A stretch of 56,581 nt of DNA from assembly GCA_945952445.1 (NCBI GenBank), contig CAMFIG010000009.1, positions 1 through 56,581 of the forward strand. The letters run 5' to 3'. The position numbers and the translations under genes were made by a program. Position 1 is the stretch's first letter. Each line of letters begins with the position of its first letter. Source of the stretch: an uncultured Chlamydiae bacterium (GTDB taxonomy: Bacteria > Chlamydiota > Chlamydiia > Chlamydiales > Rhabdochlamydiaceae). The notes under the pieces were generated by a model. The model saw only the letters and a program-made list of their open reading frames with translations, did not search any database and was not told the DNA's origin. Shown piece after piece: positions 18,246 through 28,091 of this stretch.

Positions 18246-20285
18246 TCAAGATATAGAATCACCCGGATTGCTAGTATAAAAAACGGGCAGCTCCAGCCCC
18301 TCACAGCCTTTAGCTGCTAAGATCATTCCTTGGCTTTCCACACCCATAAGCTGGGCTGGCTTCAGATTTGCGACTACGACTATTTTTTTTCCGATAAGTG
18401 CTTCAATCGTTTCCAATTTATCCCCTATCCCCGCAACAATCGTTCTTTTCTCAGACCCTATGTCTACGGACAGCTTAAGAAGCTTCTTACTTTTTGGAAC
18501 TCTTTCTACCGATTCTATTTGCGCCACTCTCAAATCTATTTTTTGGACATCTTCAATTCCTATCAGGCTCTTTAATGGAGTCATGGAGGGCTTCTTCTCT
18601 TGAGAAGCCATTGTGTGAAGTTTGGCGATCTCTTCAGCAATGACATCATCTTCTACTTTTTTGAATAAAATCTCTGGCTTTTCTAGCGAAGAGCCTTCTG
18701 TTAAAGTAGAGCTAGTAATATCTGTCCAAGAACCTTGAGTTAAGGCGGTCTTATAACCTAACATAGCCCATATTTTTTCAGCAGAAGATGGGATAATAGG
18801 AGCTGCAACAAGAGCTAAAATTCTTATGCACTCTAAACAAGCTCGGATTGTATGGTTCATATCTTCCATAAGAGAGGGATCTTTTGCCGACTTCCATGGC
18901 TTTTTCATATCGAAATACACATTGCCCGCTTGCGCAATCTCCATGAGGATTTGACAAGCCTTTCTCAAATGAAAAGCACTATAAGCCGATTTTGCTTCTT
19001 CAGCTAAATGATGGATTTTCTCTAAAAAATCTTTTTCTTGCTGCTGTAAAGCCTTCCAAGAGGGAATAACTCCTCCACAGCGCTCATGGGCAAACACAGA
19101 CACGCGATTCACGAAATTTCCCAGCTTTCCTACGAGCTCTGCATTGCAACGCATCTGGAAGTCTTTCCAAGAAAACTCGGAATCTTGAGTTTCCGGCGCA
19201 TTAGAAGCTATGGCATAGCGGATTTGGTCCGAAGAAAATCGAGTAAAAAATGCATCCAAATCTACATACCATCCATCTGATTTGCTAAACTGGCGCCCTT
19301 CGAGATTATAAAATTCATTTGCCGGAAGTTCATCGACAAGCTTATAAGGCGTATTTTGCCCCATAATCATCGCTGGGAAAAAAACAGCGTGGAAAGGGAT
19401 GTTGTCTTTTCCGATAAATTGGACGAGCTTTGTTTTTTCATCGAGCCAATACTTCTTCCATAAATCGGGAGTAGACTGCTTCTTAGCCCATTCTTTAGTA
19501 GCTGAAATATAACCTATTGGAGCATCAAACCAAACATATAAAACCTTCCCCTCTGTTCCCGGCAATGGAACAGGAACGCCCCAATCAGAATCTCTTGTAA
19601 TCGCACGAGGACGAAGGTCTTTAATATAGGATTTTGCAAAATTGACTACATTGGATTTCCATGCCTTCTGGTCGATCCATTGTTCGAGCTGTTCTTTAAA
19701 AAGATCGAAGCGAAGAAACCAATGCTTTGTTTTTCTGTGGACAAGAGGAGTTCCTGAGAGTTTAGAAACAGGCCGAACAAGATCTGTTGCTTCATAGCTA
19801 GCCCCGCAAGACTGGCACTCATCGCCCCGAGCCTTATCAAATCCACATTTGGGGCATGATCCCTGGACATACCGATCTGCTAAAAAACGGTTTTCTTTTT
19901 CTGAAAACAGCTGTTCCGTCTCTTTTTCTTCAATATATCCATTATGAAGCAGATCTAAAAAGAAAGCCTGTACCGTCTCTACATGGCCGGGCCAGGTGGT
20001 GCGCGAATAATGATCAAAAGAAAATTGGAGTTTTTGAAAAAAATCAAAAATCACCTGATGATAGAAATCCACTTGCTCTTTTGGAGTCCTTTTGGCAAGT
20101 TCGGCACTAAGCGTGATCGCAATTCCATATTCGTCGGAACCACATACATACAACACATCATGCCCCTGCAACCGCTGAAAACGGGCATAACAATCCCCAG
20201 GCAAATAGGCTCCTGCAATATGTCCAAAATGCAATGGGCCATTCGCATAAGGAAGCGCTGATGTGATTAAGATTTTCTCTTGCAT
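18246..20285 (-). CDS. metG: methionyl-tRNA synthetase
   Basis: A 679-residue enzyme that charges tRNA-Met. The HIGH motif appears as HFGH (GPLHFGHIAGAYL), the KMSKS loop as QFSKSDG, and the zinc knuckle as CPKCGF...CQSCG. A C-terminal tRNA-binding/dimerisation domain (about residues 580-679, LRVAQIESVERVPKSKKL) is present, as in long bacterial MetRS. It follows the small gene at 20292 by 6 bases and ends the conserved minus-strand operon. Confidence 0.96.
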   Translation of the reverse strand: MQEKILITSALPYANGPLHFGHIAGAYLPGDCYARFQRLQGHDVLYVCGSDEYGIAITLSAELAKRTPKEQVDFYHQVIFDFFQKLQFSFDHYSRTTWPGHVETVQAFFLDLLHNGYIEEKETEQLFSEKENRFLADRYVQGSCPKCGFDKARGDECQSCGASYEATDLVRPVSKLSGTPLVHRKTKHWFLRFDLFKEQLEQWIDQKAWKSNVVNFAKSYIKDLRPRAITRDSDWGVPVPLPGTEGKVLYVWFDAPIGYISATKEWAKKQSTPDLWKKYWLDEKTKLVQFIGKDNIPFHAVFFPAMIMGQNTPYKLVDELPANEFYNLEGRQFSKSDGWYVDLDAFFTRFSSDQIRYAIASNAPETQDSEFSWKDFQMRCNAELVGKLGNFVNRVSVFAHERCGGVIPSWKALQQQEKDFLEKIHHLAEEAKSAYSAFHLRKACQILMEIAQAGNVYFDMKKPWKSAKDPSLMEDMNHTIRACLECIRILALVAAPIIPSSAEKIWAMLGYKTALTQGSWTDITSSTLTEGSSLEKPEILFKKVEDDVIAEEIAKLHTMASQEKKPSMTPLKSLIGIEDVQKIDLRVAQIESVERVPKSKKLLKLSVDIGSEKRTIVAGIGDKLETIEALIGKKIVVVANLKPAQLMGVESQGMILAAKGCEGLELPVFYTSNPGDSIS

Positions 20286-20291
20286 AAGGGA

Positions 20292-20495
20292 TTATTCATT
20301 CTCTAAATGCGCTAATTCTTGGAGAAACTTCTCTGATGGATTTTTCTTTACTTGGTCTAACAAATGAGCCAATGTGATTTCATGTCCTGCACGAACATAA
20401 TACCTGCCCAATCGAATAGCAAAGTTTGTTAATTCGAAGTTATTTGAAAATAAACCTCGTAAGCTTTCATTGGTTAGTAAATCTCTTATCAACAT
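20292..20495 (-). CDS. small protein between gmk and metG, candidate RNA polymerase omega subunit
   Basis: A 67-residue protein overlapping the end of gmk by 7 bases. Omega (RpoZ) follows gmk in many bacteria. The segment NNFELTNFAIRLGRYYVRAG resembles the omega core NRFxLVxxAAxRARxL, with F, L, A and R aligned, and a helical tail follows. The C. trachomatis counterpart (CT031) has the same position; my unchecked recollection is that it has been proposed as the missing chlamydial omega. The assignment rests on position plus faint similarity. Confidence 0.55.
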   Translation of the reverse strand: MLIRDLLTNESLRGLFSNNFELTNFAIRLGRYYVRAGHEITLAHLLDQVKKNPSEKFLQELAHLENE

Positions 20496-21112
20496 ATCTT
20501 CTCCTTACATGAATGTTTATTGTGGACTCTATGCTCCTCTGCAATCACAATGCTCTTTAAAACCTCATAGGCAATCTGCAAGTCTTGATTCACAATGAGA
20601 TATTGATAAGCGGAGGAAGCTTCAATCTCTTTATGAGCCCAAGATAATCTCTCTTTTAATGTGTGCTCATCTTCAGATTCCCGCTTTAACATGCGCTTTT
20701 CTAGCTCATCTACGCTAGGAGGAGCAATAAAAATATAGGTAGCAGGATAACCCGCTGACTGCAAAGTGGCAGCTCCTTGGGTATCAATAACCAAAATTAC
20801 ATGCTTTCCACTCGCTAGCAAACTCTCTATATGTTTGCGCGAAGTTCCATAGTAATTCCCAAAAACTTCGGCATATTCCAAGAACTCATTTTGAGCAATT
20901 TTTTTTACAAAATCTTCTTTCGATAAAAAGTAGTAATCTTTTCCTTCTTCTTCACTAGCGCGCCTGGATCTAGTTGTACAAGAAATACTTTCTGCAATAC
21001 AGTTAAACTCTTTGGCAAGCATTCGAACCAATGTCGTTTTCCCGGTTCCAGCAGGAGCGCTGACGACAAATACAAGACCCTTTGAAAGGTTTCCCAACAG
21101 TTTTTCTGTCAT
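20489..21112 (-). CDS. gmk: guanylate kinase
   Basis: A 207-residue enzyme converting GMP to GDP with ATP. The P-loop is SAPAGTGKTT, followed by CTTRSRRASEEEGKDYYF (GMP-binding region) and VILVIDTQGA (Walker B region), all standard for the family. It sits one base after yicC and overlaps the next small gene. The yicC-gmk-rpoZ order found in many bacteria seems conserved here. Confidence 0.95.
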   Translation of the reverse strand: MTEKLLGNLSKGLVFVVSAPAGTGKTTLVRMLAKEFNCIAESISCTTRSRRASEEEGKDYYFLSKEDFVKKIAQNEFLEYAEVFGNYYGTSRKHIESLLASGKHVILVIDTQGAATLQSAGYPATYIFIAPPSVDELEKRMLKRESEDEHTLKERLSWAHKEIEASSAYQYLIVNQDLQIAYEVLKSIVIAEEHRVHNKHSCKEKIC

Positions 21113-21113
21113 G

Positions 21114-22001
21114 TTACTCTATGTTTTGCGCCTGTTCTCTAATTTTTTCAATTTCGCTTTTGATCTTAAGAGCTGCTTTTGTAATTTCAATATCATCCGA
21201 TTTGGCAGCAAGGGTATTTATCTCTCTTCCCATTTCCTGCACTAAAAAGTCCATGGTCCTGCCCACGCTAGACTCTTCCGAAGTAAGAAGGGATGTAAAC
21301 TGTGCAATGTGAGACTTCAACCTTGCTATTTCTTCAGTCACATCTATTTTTTCTGCATAGAGCACAACTTCTCTTAAAACCCTCTCCTGATCTTCTTTCG
21401 TAGAAAGCTTATACTCGCTCAGGCGATCCATGATCTTTTTTTGGTATTTATTAACCGATGTCCCGGATCGTTGCTCTATTTCTTCTAAGTATTGTAGCAA
21501 AACCTGTAAATGTTTCGCCAGTTCCATAGAAAGGGCATACCCTTCTTTTTCTCTCATTTTCAAAAAAACAGTGAAAGCTCCATTTAACGCAAAGAGTAAT
21601 TCTTCTCGAACGACTCCTTCTTGCTCATGTAGAACCGGCCCTTGGGGTAAATTCTGGAATTGCTCTATTAAAAATGGGAAACGAACCTCAGAAGAAGAGT
21701 ATCCAAGATCCTCCGCAGCTCTCTCCAAACAACTCTTATATGCTTTGAGATGCTTCATATGCAATCGCAATAACTCATCAGAAATCCCATCACAGGCAAG
21801 ATGGACCTTCACCGTCACTTGTCCTCTTTTGAGATGCTGGGATAGCCATTTTCGAATCTCGACATCGAACTGCAAAAAGTCTTTTGGCAATAAAACCGTA
21901 AAATCCAATGTTTTTTTATTGACCGAATGGATTTCAACCACCCATCTTCCTAAAGACTGGGGATGAGAAACTCGACCATATGCCGTCATGCTTTTGATCA
22001 T
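21114..22001 (-). CDS. yicC: YicC family endoribonuclease-like protein
   Basis: A 295-residue protein beginning MIKSMTAYGR, the hallmark start of the YicC family. It contains VEIHSVNKKTLDF, and its C terminus has the acidic EMGREINTLAAKSDD motif. YicC proteins have been described as RNA-cleaving enzymes linked to stationary phase and sRNA turnover. It lies between rnhB and gmk. I do not recall a yicC at this place in C. trachomatis, so it may be an ancestral gene kept here. Confidence 0.9.
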   Translation of the reverse strand: MIKSMTAYGRVSHPQSLGRWVVEIHSVNKKTLDFTVLLPKDFLQFDVEIRKWLSQHLKRGQVTVKVHLACDGISDELLRLHMKHLKAYKSCLERAAEDLGYSSSEVRFPFLIEQFQNLPQGPVLHEQEGVVREELLFALNGAFTVFLKMREKEGYALSMELAKHLQVLLQYLEEIEQRSGTSVNKYQKKIMDRLSEYKLSTKEDQERVLREVVLYAEKIDVTEEIARLKSHIAQFTSLLTSEESSVGRTMDFLVQEMGREINTLAAKSDDIEITKAALKIKSEIEKIREQAQNIE

Positions 22002-22072
22002 GCAATGCCATGCTTTTTAATTAAGGAATTACTTATAGAAGATACAAGAATTCCGATCAATTCTTTCATTGA

Positions 22073-22711
22073 TTAAATATTATTTTCCACTAACAAATCC
22101 CGCACAGGTCCAAAAGAGGTTCGATGGATTGGACAGGGCCCATATAGCTCTAAAGCGCGGAGATGCTCTTGAGTTGGATATCCCTTGTGTTTTGCAAATC
22201 CATACTGAGGCCACTGCTTGTCGTATTCCTCCATCAATGCATCTCTTGTTTCTTTAGCTAAAATAGAAGCGCATGCAATGGAATAACAAAGAGCGTCTCC
22301 TTGAACAATCGCTTTACCAGGAACTGGAAGCTCAGGAAGATGAGACCCATCAACGAGCACAAAATCTGGCTTTACAGCTAAACGAACAACAGACTCACGC
22401 ATTCCTTGCAATGTAGCCTGAAAAATATTTACTCGATCGATGACCGCAGCATCTACAATCTCAATGGCATATACAGATTTAGGATCAGCTTTTATCTGCA
22501 GAAAGAGCGATTTTCTTTTTTTTGCGGTGAGCTTCTTGCTATCGTTTATCCCTGCAAGACAATGGCCGAAAAAAAGGTAAGAAGCAACAACCACAGGACC
22601 TGCTAAAGGGCCTCTGCCAGCTTCATCCACTCCTGCGATAAGAGAATACCCTAATTTTTTCGCCTCCATTTCATAGGAACAATCAGGGTACCCCACATCG
22701 CCAGGAGTCAT
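22073..22711 (-). CDS. rnhB: ribonuclease HII
   Basis: A 212-residue enzyme that removes ribonucleotides from DNA and RNA primers. The catalytic start GVDEAGRGPLAGPVV, then FVLVDGSHLPELP and SIACASILAKETRD, match type 2 RNase H. It is followed by rplS on the upstream side, as in chlamydial genomes. About 70 bases separate it from yicC. Confidence 0.94.
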   Translation of the reverse strand: MTPGDVGYPDCSYEMEAKKLGYSLIAGVDEAGRGPLAGPVVVASYLFFGHCLAGINDSKKLTAKKRKSLFLQIKADPKSVYAIEIVDAAVIDRVNIFQATLQGMRESVVRLAVKPDFVLVDGSHLPELPVPGKAIVQGDALCYSIACASILAKETRDALMEEYDKQWPQYGFAKHKGYPTQEHLRALELYGPCPIHRTSFGPVRDLLVENNI

Positions 22712-22723
22712 TGAATTCTCTTC

Positions 22724-23125
22724 TTAGGTTGAAGATTCAAGAGTTGGTTCTTTTACAACTTCTGCTTTTGGTCCGCCTAGCAGTTCTTTTACTTTCGCAG
22801 CTTTTCCAAAAGCACCTCTTAAGTAATACAACTTGCTCTTGCGCACTTTACCAGCCCTGGTCACTTCGATTTTTGAAATTCTTGGGCTATGCACAAGAAA
22901 TACCCTTTCCATTCCGGAACCATAGGATACGCGATAAAGAGAAATCGTCTCTGAAAGACCGCTACCTTTACGTGCAATCACAGTCCCTGTAAAAACCTGA
23001 ATTCTTTCCTTTTCTCCTTCGATAATTCGAGTATACACGGAAATCGTATCTCCGACTCGAAAACTTGGAATGTTCTGCTTGAGCTGAGGCTGCTCTAATG
23101 CTTGAATAAGCTGGCACTGTTTCAT
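22724..23125 (-). CDS. rplS: 50S ribosomal protein L19
   Basis: A 133-residue ribosomal protein with the conserved IPSFRVGDTISVYTRI and FTGTVIARKGSGLSETISL segments and ERVFLVHSPRISKIEV. A lineage-specific tail of about 20 residues follows the core (KELLGGPKAEVVKEPT). The start codon overlaps the trmD stop (4 bases), indicating translational coupling. Confidence 0.96.
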   Translation of the reverse strand: MKQCQLIQALEQPQLKQNIPSFRVGDTISVYTRIIEGEKERIQVFTGTVIARKGSGLSETISLYRVSYGSGMERVFLVHSPRISKIEVTRAGKVRKSKLYYLRGAFGKAAKVKELLGGPKAEVVKEPTLESST

Positions 23126-23823
23126 GTTCTCTCCTTTAACCCGACTTGAGCAAGTCTTTGATATAAGTCGGGACGTACTGTTTTTGTTTTTTCTAAAGCC
23201 TGTTTACTTCGCCACTTGCGTATCTCTTCATGATGCCCCTGTGTAAGCACATCAGGAACATGTGACCCTTCAAAATCCAAAGGTCTAGTATACTGAGGCG
23301 CATCAAATATTCCTTCCTGGAAGGAGTCTTGCATTGCCGCTTCATCATTTCCCAGTACACCTGGGATAAATCGAGCCACTGCATCGACTAATACAATGGA
23401 AGCTAGGCACCCATTTGTCAAAACATAGTCTCCTATGCTGATTTCCTCATCAATTTCCTTTTGGATCACTCTTTCATCAATCCCCTCATAATGTCCGCAG
23501 ACCAACACGAGCTCTTCATACGCCGCAATCCTCTGGCATATATCCGAGTTCAACAGCTGGCCTTGAGGAGAAAGATAAATCACCCGGGATTTCGGAGTCC
23601 GAACCGACCGGATAGCTTTACACAAAGGCTCTGGCATTAAGACCATTCCAGGGCCTCCTCCATAAGGGCGATCATCCACCTTTTTGTGTTTTCCAACAGC
23701 AAAGTCCCTTATATCCATTAGATTGATTTGAAGAAGCCCGCTCTCTTGCGCCCGCTTCATCATACTCACATCAAAAGGGCCTTGAAAATACTCCGGAAAT
23801 AGAGACAAGATGGAGATGCGCAT
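23122..23823 (-). CDS. trmD: tRNA (guanine37-N1)-methyltransferase
   Basis: A 233-residue SPOUT methyltransferase that makes m1G37 in tRNAs. The AdoMet knot is visible as VIYLSPQGQLL, LVCGHYEGIDERV and IGDYVLTNG, with PGVLGNDEAA downstream. It is in the usual rpsP-trmD-rplS order. In the conserved GDYVLTGGE motif the second G is N here, a small deviation. Confidence 0.95.
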   Translation of the reverse strand: MRISILSLFPEYFQGPFDVSMMKRAQESGLLQINLMDIRDFAVGKHKKVDDRPYGGGPGMVLMPEPLCKAIRSVRTPKSRVIYLSPQGQLLNSDICQRIAAYEELVLVCGHYEGIDERVIQKEIDEEISIGDYVLTNGCLASIVLVDAVARFIPGVLGNDEAAMQDSFQEGIFDAPQYTRPLDFEGSHVPDVLTQGHHEEIRKWRSKQALEKTKTVRPDLYQRLAQVGLKERT

Positions 23824-23842
23824 GTTCTTTCCCGCTTAGGTC

Positions 23843-24166
23843 TTAAGCAGACTTTTTCTTCTCTCTTCTCTTTTCAACGCGATGAGCTCGCACTTTTTCT
23901 TTTTGCTCCTGATACTTTCGAATCACATCCGGAACGATTTCTGTTGCTAGCGCTCTCACTTGGTCTGACATTTGCGCCCCTTTTTCAAGCCAATATGTCA
24001 TTCTTTCTGCATCGATGCTGCAATTGTTCTCTTTTAGATGAGGAAGGTACCATCCGAGTTTTTCGACATATTTTCCATCTCTTTTACAGCGAACATCAGC
24101 GACAACTACACGGTATGTTTGGCGGTTATTGCAGCCTTGCTGTCTCAAACGAATTTTCAATGCCAT
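23843..24166 (-). CDS. rpsP: 30S ribosomal protein S16
   Basis: A 107-residue ribosomal protein. ALKIRLRQQGCNNRQTYRVV and LGWYLPH are the standard opening motifs of S16. The C terminus carries a basic tail (VRAHRVEKRREKKK). It overlaps the end of ffh by 10 bases. Confidence 0.95.
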   Translation of the reverse strand: MALKIRLRQQGCNNRQTYRVVVADVRCKRDGKYVEKLGWYLPHLKENNCSIDAERMTYWLEKGAQMSDQVRALATEIVPDVIRKYQEQKEKVRAHRVEKRREKKKSA

Positions 24167-25497
24167 AATACATTCTCCTTTTTTCCTGTTCCCTTTTGCA
24201 TCTGCTTTTTGAAACCAGGCATATCTTTTAAAATTTGTTTCATTCTTTTAAAACCTTTGATCATTCGGTTTACATCTTCAACCGATGTCCCGCTTCCTTG
24301 AGCTATCCGGCGGCGACGACTAGGAACAAGTTCAACCCTTTCCTCTCGCTCTGCTGCAGTCATCGAAAGCATCATAGCTTCCAGCCTATGAAACTCTTTC
24401 TCATCAATATCCATTTGATCTAACATGGACATCCCCGGCAACATTTTCAGCAGGCTTTTAAAGGATCCCATTTTCTTAATCACCGACATCTGTTTTAAAT
24501 AGTCGTTGTAGGTAAAGGAAGCTTTACGCAGTTTTTTCTCTAAATCTTCGCTCTCTTTTGCATCGAAATGCTCTTCCGCTTTTCTAACTAAATTGATCAC
24601 ATCTCCCATGCCAAGGATTCGATCGGCCATGGAGTGAGGATTGAAAAGCTGAAGATCTGTGATTTTCTCGCCTATGCCTTCAAATTTAAGAGGTTTTTTT
24701 GTTACTTCCCGAATCGAAATTGCAGCTCCTGCTCGAGCGCTTCCATCCAGCATCGTCAAAATAGTTCCTGTAATCGCGATTTGCGCATCGAATTCCTGAG
24801 CTGTCTTGACCGCATCCTGACCCGTAGTTGCATTGGCTACAAACAGGATCTCTCTTGGATCTAGAATCACTTTAAGCTGTTTCAGTTCATCCATCAGCGG
24901 TTCATCTATATGCAAACGCCCTGCCGTATCGACAATCAACAGATCAAACCCTTCACTTCGCGCTTTTTCTAAAGCACTTTTTGCAACTTTTCTAGGATCT
25001 GTTTCTCCTTCTATAGAAAAAACAGGCACTCCGGCTTGCGCTCCTAATCTTTTCAACTGCTCTACAGCAGCCAACCGCTGCAAATCACAAGCAGCGATCA
25101 GGATCTTTCTCTCTTTGTTTTGTTTCTGGAAATAATAGGCAAGCTTTGCCACATGAGTCGTTTTCCCAGCTCCCTGCAAACCGCACAGCATAATCACTGC
25201 AGGATTCCCTTTAATATCTACTCTGGCTTCTTCGGTTCCCATCAACGCAACAAGCTCATCATGCACAATTTTTGTAAATTGTTGGTCTGGCGTTATAGAA
25301 CGAGTAACATCTCCTCCCAAAGCTTTTGCTTTTACACGCTGGATAAATGCGCTAGCTACAGAGTAGTTTACATCCGCATCAAGCAAAGCGAGACGCACTT
25401 GGCGCACAGCATCGGAAACGTTCTCTTCAGTAAGAACCTTCTTGCCCGTCAAGGAAGAAAATAAATGTTGAAATTTTTCTGTTAAAGAACCAAACAT
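24157..25497 (-). CDS. ffh: signal recognition particle protein Ffh
   Basis: A 446-residue SRP GTPase that targets inner-membrane proteins. The N domain is followed by the GTPase motifs GLQGAGKTT, DLQRLAAVEQL, DTAGRLHIDEPL and TILTMLDGSARAGAA. A methionine-rich M domain with LPGMSMLDQMDID binds the SRP RNA and signal sequences. It is of normal length. The 4.5S RNA gene is not visible in the window. Confidence 0.96.
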   Translation of the reverse strand: MFGSLTEKFQHLFSSLTGKKVLTEENVSDAVRQVRLALLDADVNYSVASAFIQRVKAKALGGDVTRSITPDQQFTKIVHDELVALMGTEEARVDIKGNPAVIMLCGLQGAGKTTHVAKLAYYFQKQNKERKILIAACDLQRLAAVEQLKRLGAQAGVPVFSIEGETDPRKVAKSALEKARSEGFDLLIVDTAGRLHIDEPLMDELKQLKVILDPREILFVANATTGQDAVKTAQEFDAQIAITGTILTMLDGSARAGAAISIREVTKKPLKFEGIGEKITDLQLFNPHSMADRILGMGDVINLVRKAEEHFDAKESEDLEKKLRKASFTYNDYLKQMSVIKKMGSFKSLLKMLPGMSMLDQMDIDEKEFHRLEAMMLSMTAAEREERVELVPSRRRRIAQGSGTSVEDVNRMIKGFKRMKQILKDMPGFKKQMQKGTGKKENVLWH

Positions 25498-25541
25498 AAA
25501 CCATGTCTTTTCAAAGATGCATTATAAGATAATCTAGAAAG

Positions 25542-26390
25542 TCATTCTATTTCAAGGAAAAAGAAACGATCTAGCCCAGCCCAATCTTTTCTTACCTCTT
25601 TCCGAATCCAACAAGAAGAAGAAAAAATTTTAAATATATCCTCTCCTTGGGAGCTTCCTATCTCCAAAAAGACTCTCGCTCTAGGATTTAAGAAAAAAGG
25701 CAGCTCCAACGCAAGCCTTCCATAAAACTCCAGCCCCGTTTCCCCTCCCACAAGAGCCAATTTAGGCTCATAATTTTTTACAGAAGGCGCCAACACCTCA
25801 TATTCTACACTGGATACATAAGGAGGATTGCAAAACACAAAATCCGCTTTCATCCCGCAAAAAGGCGCTAACAAATCTCCTTTCATGAAGGAGACTTTCA
25901 ACTGGTTCAACTGAGCATTTTCCTCAGCTAAAGAAAGCGCATCCGAAGATAGATCTGATAACCAAACCGAAATTTCAGAAAAACGCCTCTTTAAAGAAAG
26001 GCCTATGCAACCTGAACCGCAACACAAATCCCAAGCCACCTTCCCTCGGAAGTCGATTGGATCGAGCTCTGCCGCAACCAGCTCCATTAAAATCTCTGTT
26101 TCCGGCCGAGGAATTAACACCCTCGAATCAACACGAAAACGGCACCCACAAAACTCAACCTCTCCTATCACGTATTCAAGAGGCTCCTGAGAAGATAAAC
26201 GCCGCAAACATTCCCTTACCCTACCCAACTCCGACTCTTCCAAGGGATAGTCAAAGTCCAAATAGAGATCCATTCGCGGCTTTTGCAAAACATGAGATAT
26301 TACCTGCTCCGCACAAATCCGAGGCTGAGAAACCTGCTTCTCCTTAAGAAATTTAATAGAAAGAGCGAGAATCTCGCCTAAAGGCCGCAT
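25542..26390 (-). CDS. prmC: release factor glutamine methyltransferase
   Basis: A 282-residue AdoMet-dependent enzyme that methylates the GGQ glutamine of release factors. The catalytic motif NPPYVSS and the AdoMet loop DLCCGSGCIGLSL are both present. It is 9 bases downstream of prfA, its substrate gene, which matches the common prfA-prmC pairing. Confidence 0.94.
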   Translation of the reverse strand: MRPLGEILALSIKFLKEKQVSQPRICAEQVISHVLQKPRMDLYLDFDYPLEESELGRVRECLRRLSSQEPLEYVIGEVEFCGCRFRVDSRVLIPRPETEILMELVAAELDPIDFRGKVAWDLCCGSGCIGLSLKRRFSEISVWLSDLSSDALSLAEENAQLNQLKVSFMKGDLLAPFCGMKADFVFCNPPYVSSVEYEVLAPSVKNYEPKLALVGGETGLEFYGRLALELPFFLNPRARVFLEIGSSQGEDIFKIFSSSCWIRKEVRKDWAGLDRFFFLEIE

Positions 26391-26399
26391 GCAACTAAC

Positions 26400-27464
26400 C
26401 TATCCAGACAGTCGTTGCTGATAGTAGTGCTTTACAAGAGCATCTGTGATCTCATCAAGATCCCCTTCCATTACATAGTCCAATTTGTACAAAGTGAGAT
26501 CTATACGATGATCCGTCACTCGATTTTGAGGGAAATTATACGTTCGAATCCTCTCTGAACGATCTCCCGTCCCCACTTGAGAAGAACGCAAACTAGCTAT
26601 CTCTTCTTCAGCTTTTCTTCGCTTTTCCTCTGCTATTTTCGCAGACAATAAACGCATAGCTTTTTCTTTGTTTTTATGCTGACTTCTCTCTTCCTGGCAA
26701 TAAACTACAGTGCCCGTCGGGATGTGGGTAATCCTCACAGCAGAATCTGTGGTGTTGACATGCTGTCCACCAGCTCCTGAAGCTCGATAGGTATCAATCT
26801 TGAGCTCTGATTCATCAATCACAATTTTCTCTTCTTCATCAGGCTCCAACAAAACAGCCACAGTAATCGCTGAAGTGTGCACACGCCCTTGAGCCTCAGT
26901 CTTCGGCACTCTTTGAACCCGATGTGTTCCTGCTTCATACTGCATTAAGCGATGCACATTATGACCCGATAAAAGCATAATGTATTCCTTGTATCCGCCT
27001 TTTTCAGAAGGCGCACAAGTCAATAGTTCTTGCTTCCATCCCTTTTTCTCTGCATAGCACTTATACATTCGAACACAATCGCCAACAAAAATTGCCGCTT
27101 CATCCCCCCCCGTCCCTGCTCGAATTTCTATCAGAATATTTCGACTGTCTCGAGGATCTGGAGGAACCAACAAAGTCTCTAAAGCCGACCTCGCCAAAGG
27201 GATCTCATTTTCTAAACGGGAAATTTCCTCTTGAATTACAGCGCGGAATTCTTCATCGCTTTCCTGCTTATAAAGATCGCGGCTTTCCGACAACTGCTTT
27301 ATAGCAAGCCCTAAACGCTGCCACACTTCCTTTACCTCTGAAAGGTAAGCATGTTCTTGCGTTAGAGCTCGATACTGTTTTTGATCGGAGAGAATGTCTG
27401 CCTGCCCCAAGAGTTCCTCTACTTTCTCAAGCCGAGAAAGCATCTTGCCAATTCTCTCTTCCAT
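26400..27464 (-). CDS. prfA: peptide chain release factor 1
   Basis: A 354-residue class I release factor for UAA and UAG. The peptidyl hydrolysis motif [14 protein letters not shown] is intact, and the region [19 protein letters not shown] is the expected flank. It sits 3 bases after rpmE. Confidence 0.95.
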   Translation of the reverse strand: MEERIGKMLSRLEKVEELLGQADILSDQKQYRALTQEHAYLSEVKEVWQRLGLAIKQLSESRDLYKQESDEEFRAVIQEEISRLENEIPLARSALETLLVPPDPRDSRNILIEIRAGTGGDEAAIFVGDCVRMYKCYAEKKGWKQELLTCAPSEKGGYKEYIMLLSGHNVHRLMQYEAGTHRVQRVPKTEAQGRVHTSAITVAVLLEPDEEEKIVIDESELKIDTYRASGAGGQHVNTTDSAVRITHIPTGTVVYCQEERSQHKNKEKAMRLLSAKIAEEKRRKAEEEIASLRSSQVGTGDRSERIRTYNFPQNRVTDHRIDLTLYKLDYVMEGDLDEITDALVKHYYQQRLSG

Positions 27465-27467
27465 AGA

Positions 27468-27794
27468 TTATTTCTTTTTTACCTTCTTCTCAACTTTAGA
27501 AGCTCCGGCTTTTTTATTTTCTTCCGGCTGAGGCGCTGCGGCCTGCTCTTGCTTCTTTGCGCTGTACTTCTTTAAGAATTTATCAACACGACCCTCAGAG
27601 TCAATAAACTGCTTGCTTTTCGTAAAAAACGGATGGGAAGCAGAGGAAACAGGCACGCGCACTACAGGGTACTCTTTGCCTTCAAATGTTTCCTTTTCTT
27701 TAGGCTGCAACGTGCTTCCGCATACAAATTTAAATCCTGTTGATGAATCCACAAATAAAACGTCTTGATACTGTGGATGTCCTTGTTTTTTCAT
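27468..27794 (-). CDS. rpmE2: 50S ribosomal protein L31 type B, with long basic tail
   Basis: A 108-residue protein. The core ([20 protein letters not shown] through [12 protein letters not shown]) is L31 without the CxxC zinc pair, so it is the zinc-free type B. A tail of about 30 residues rich in Lys, Glu and Ala follows, longer than in most L31 proteins. It opens the conserved block ahead of prfA. Confidence 0.92.
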   Translation of the reverse strand: MKKQGHPQYQDVLFVDSSTGFKFVCGSTLQPKEKETFEGKEYPVVRVPVSSASHPFFTKSKQFIDSEGRVDKFLKKYSAKKQEQAAAPQPEENKKAGASKVEKKVKKK

Positions 27795-27851
27795 AACCTA
27801 CTCCTTCAATAAACTATATTTTGTAAGCAAACAGTAAATCGGATTTTGTGA

Positions 27852-28091
27852 TTAAAAACAAGAGGTTCGATCGGATGACTCCTGGCGCCAAGCCAAAAAT
27901 GCCATCCTCGCAGTCATTACCCCCTCCAAAACCCCTTCCTCATATCGAAAATGAGGGTGCATCTCAAGCTCGGGAAAATCATTAGGCTGCATCAGATCAT
28001 CCTCTGTAACATGAGGGGCGATCTGGCGAGCCAAATCGAACAGCTTTTTCTTTTTCTGAGCGATGAGCTCATCAAATATTTGCTCCAACAT
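27852..28091 (-). CDS. small conserved hypothetical protein
   Basis: A 79-residue acidic protein, MLEQIFDELIAQKKKKLFDL to the C-terminal RTSCF. I place the start at 28091 because AAGG lies seven bases upstream; a longer frame to 28148 would overlap tadA by 77 bases. It contains a helical N terminus and a FPELEMHPHFRYEEG segment, possibly metal-binding. It lies between tadA and rpmE. I do not recognise a family with certainty. Confidence 0.6.
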   Translation of the reverse strand: MLEQIFDELIAQKKKKLFDLARQIAPHVTEDDLMQPNDFPELEMHPHFRYEEGVLEGVMTARMAFLAWRQESSDRTSCF

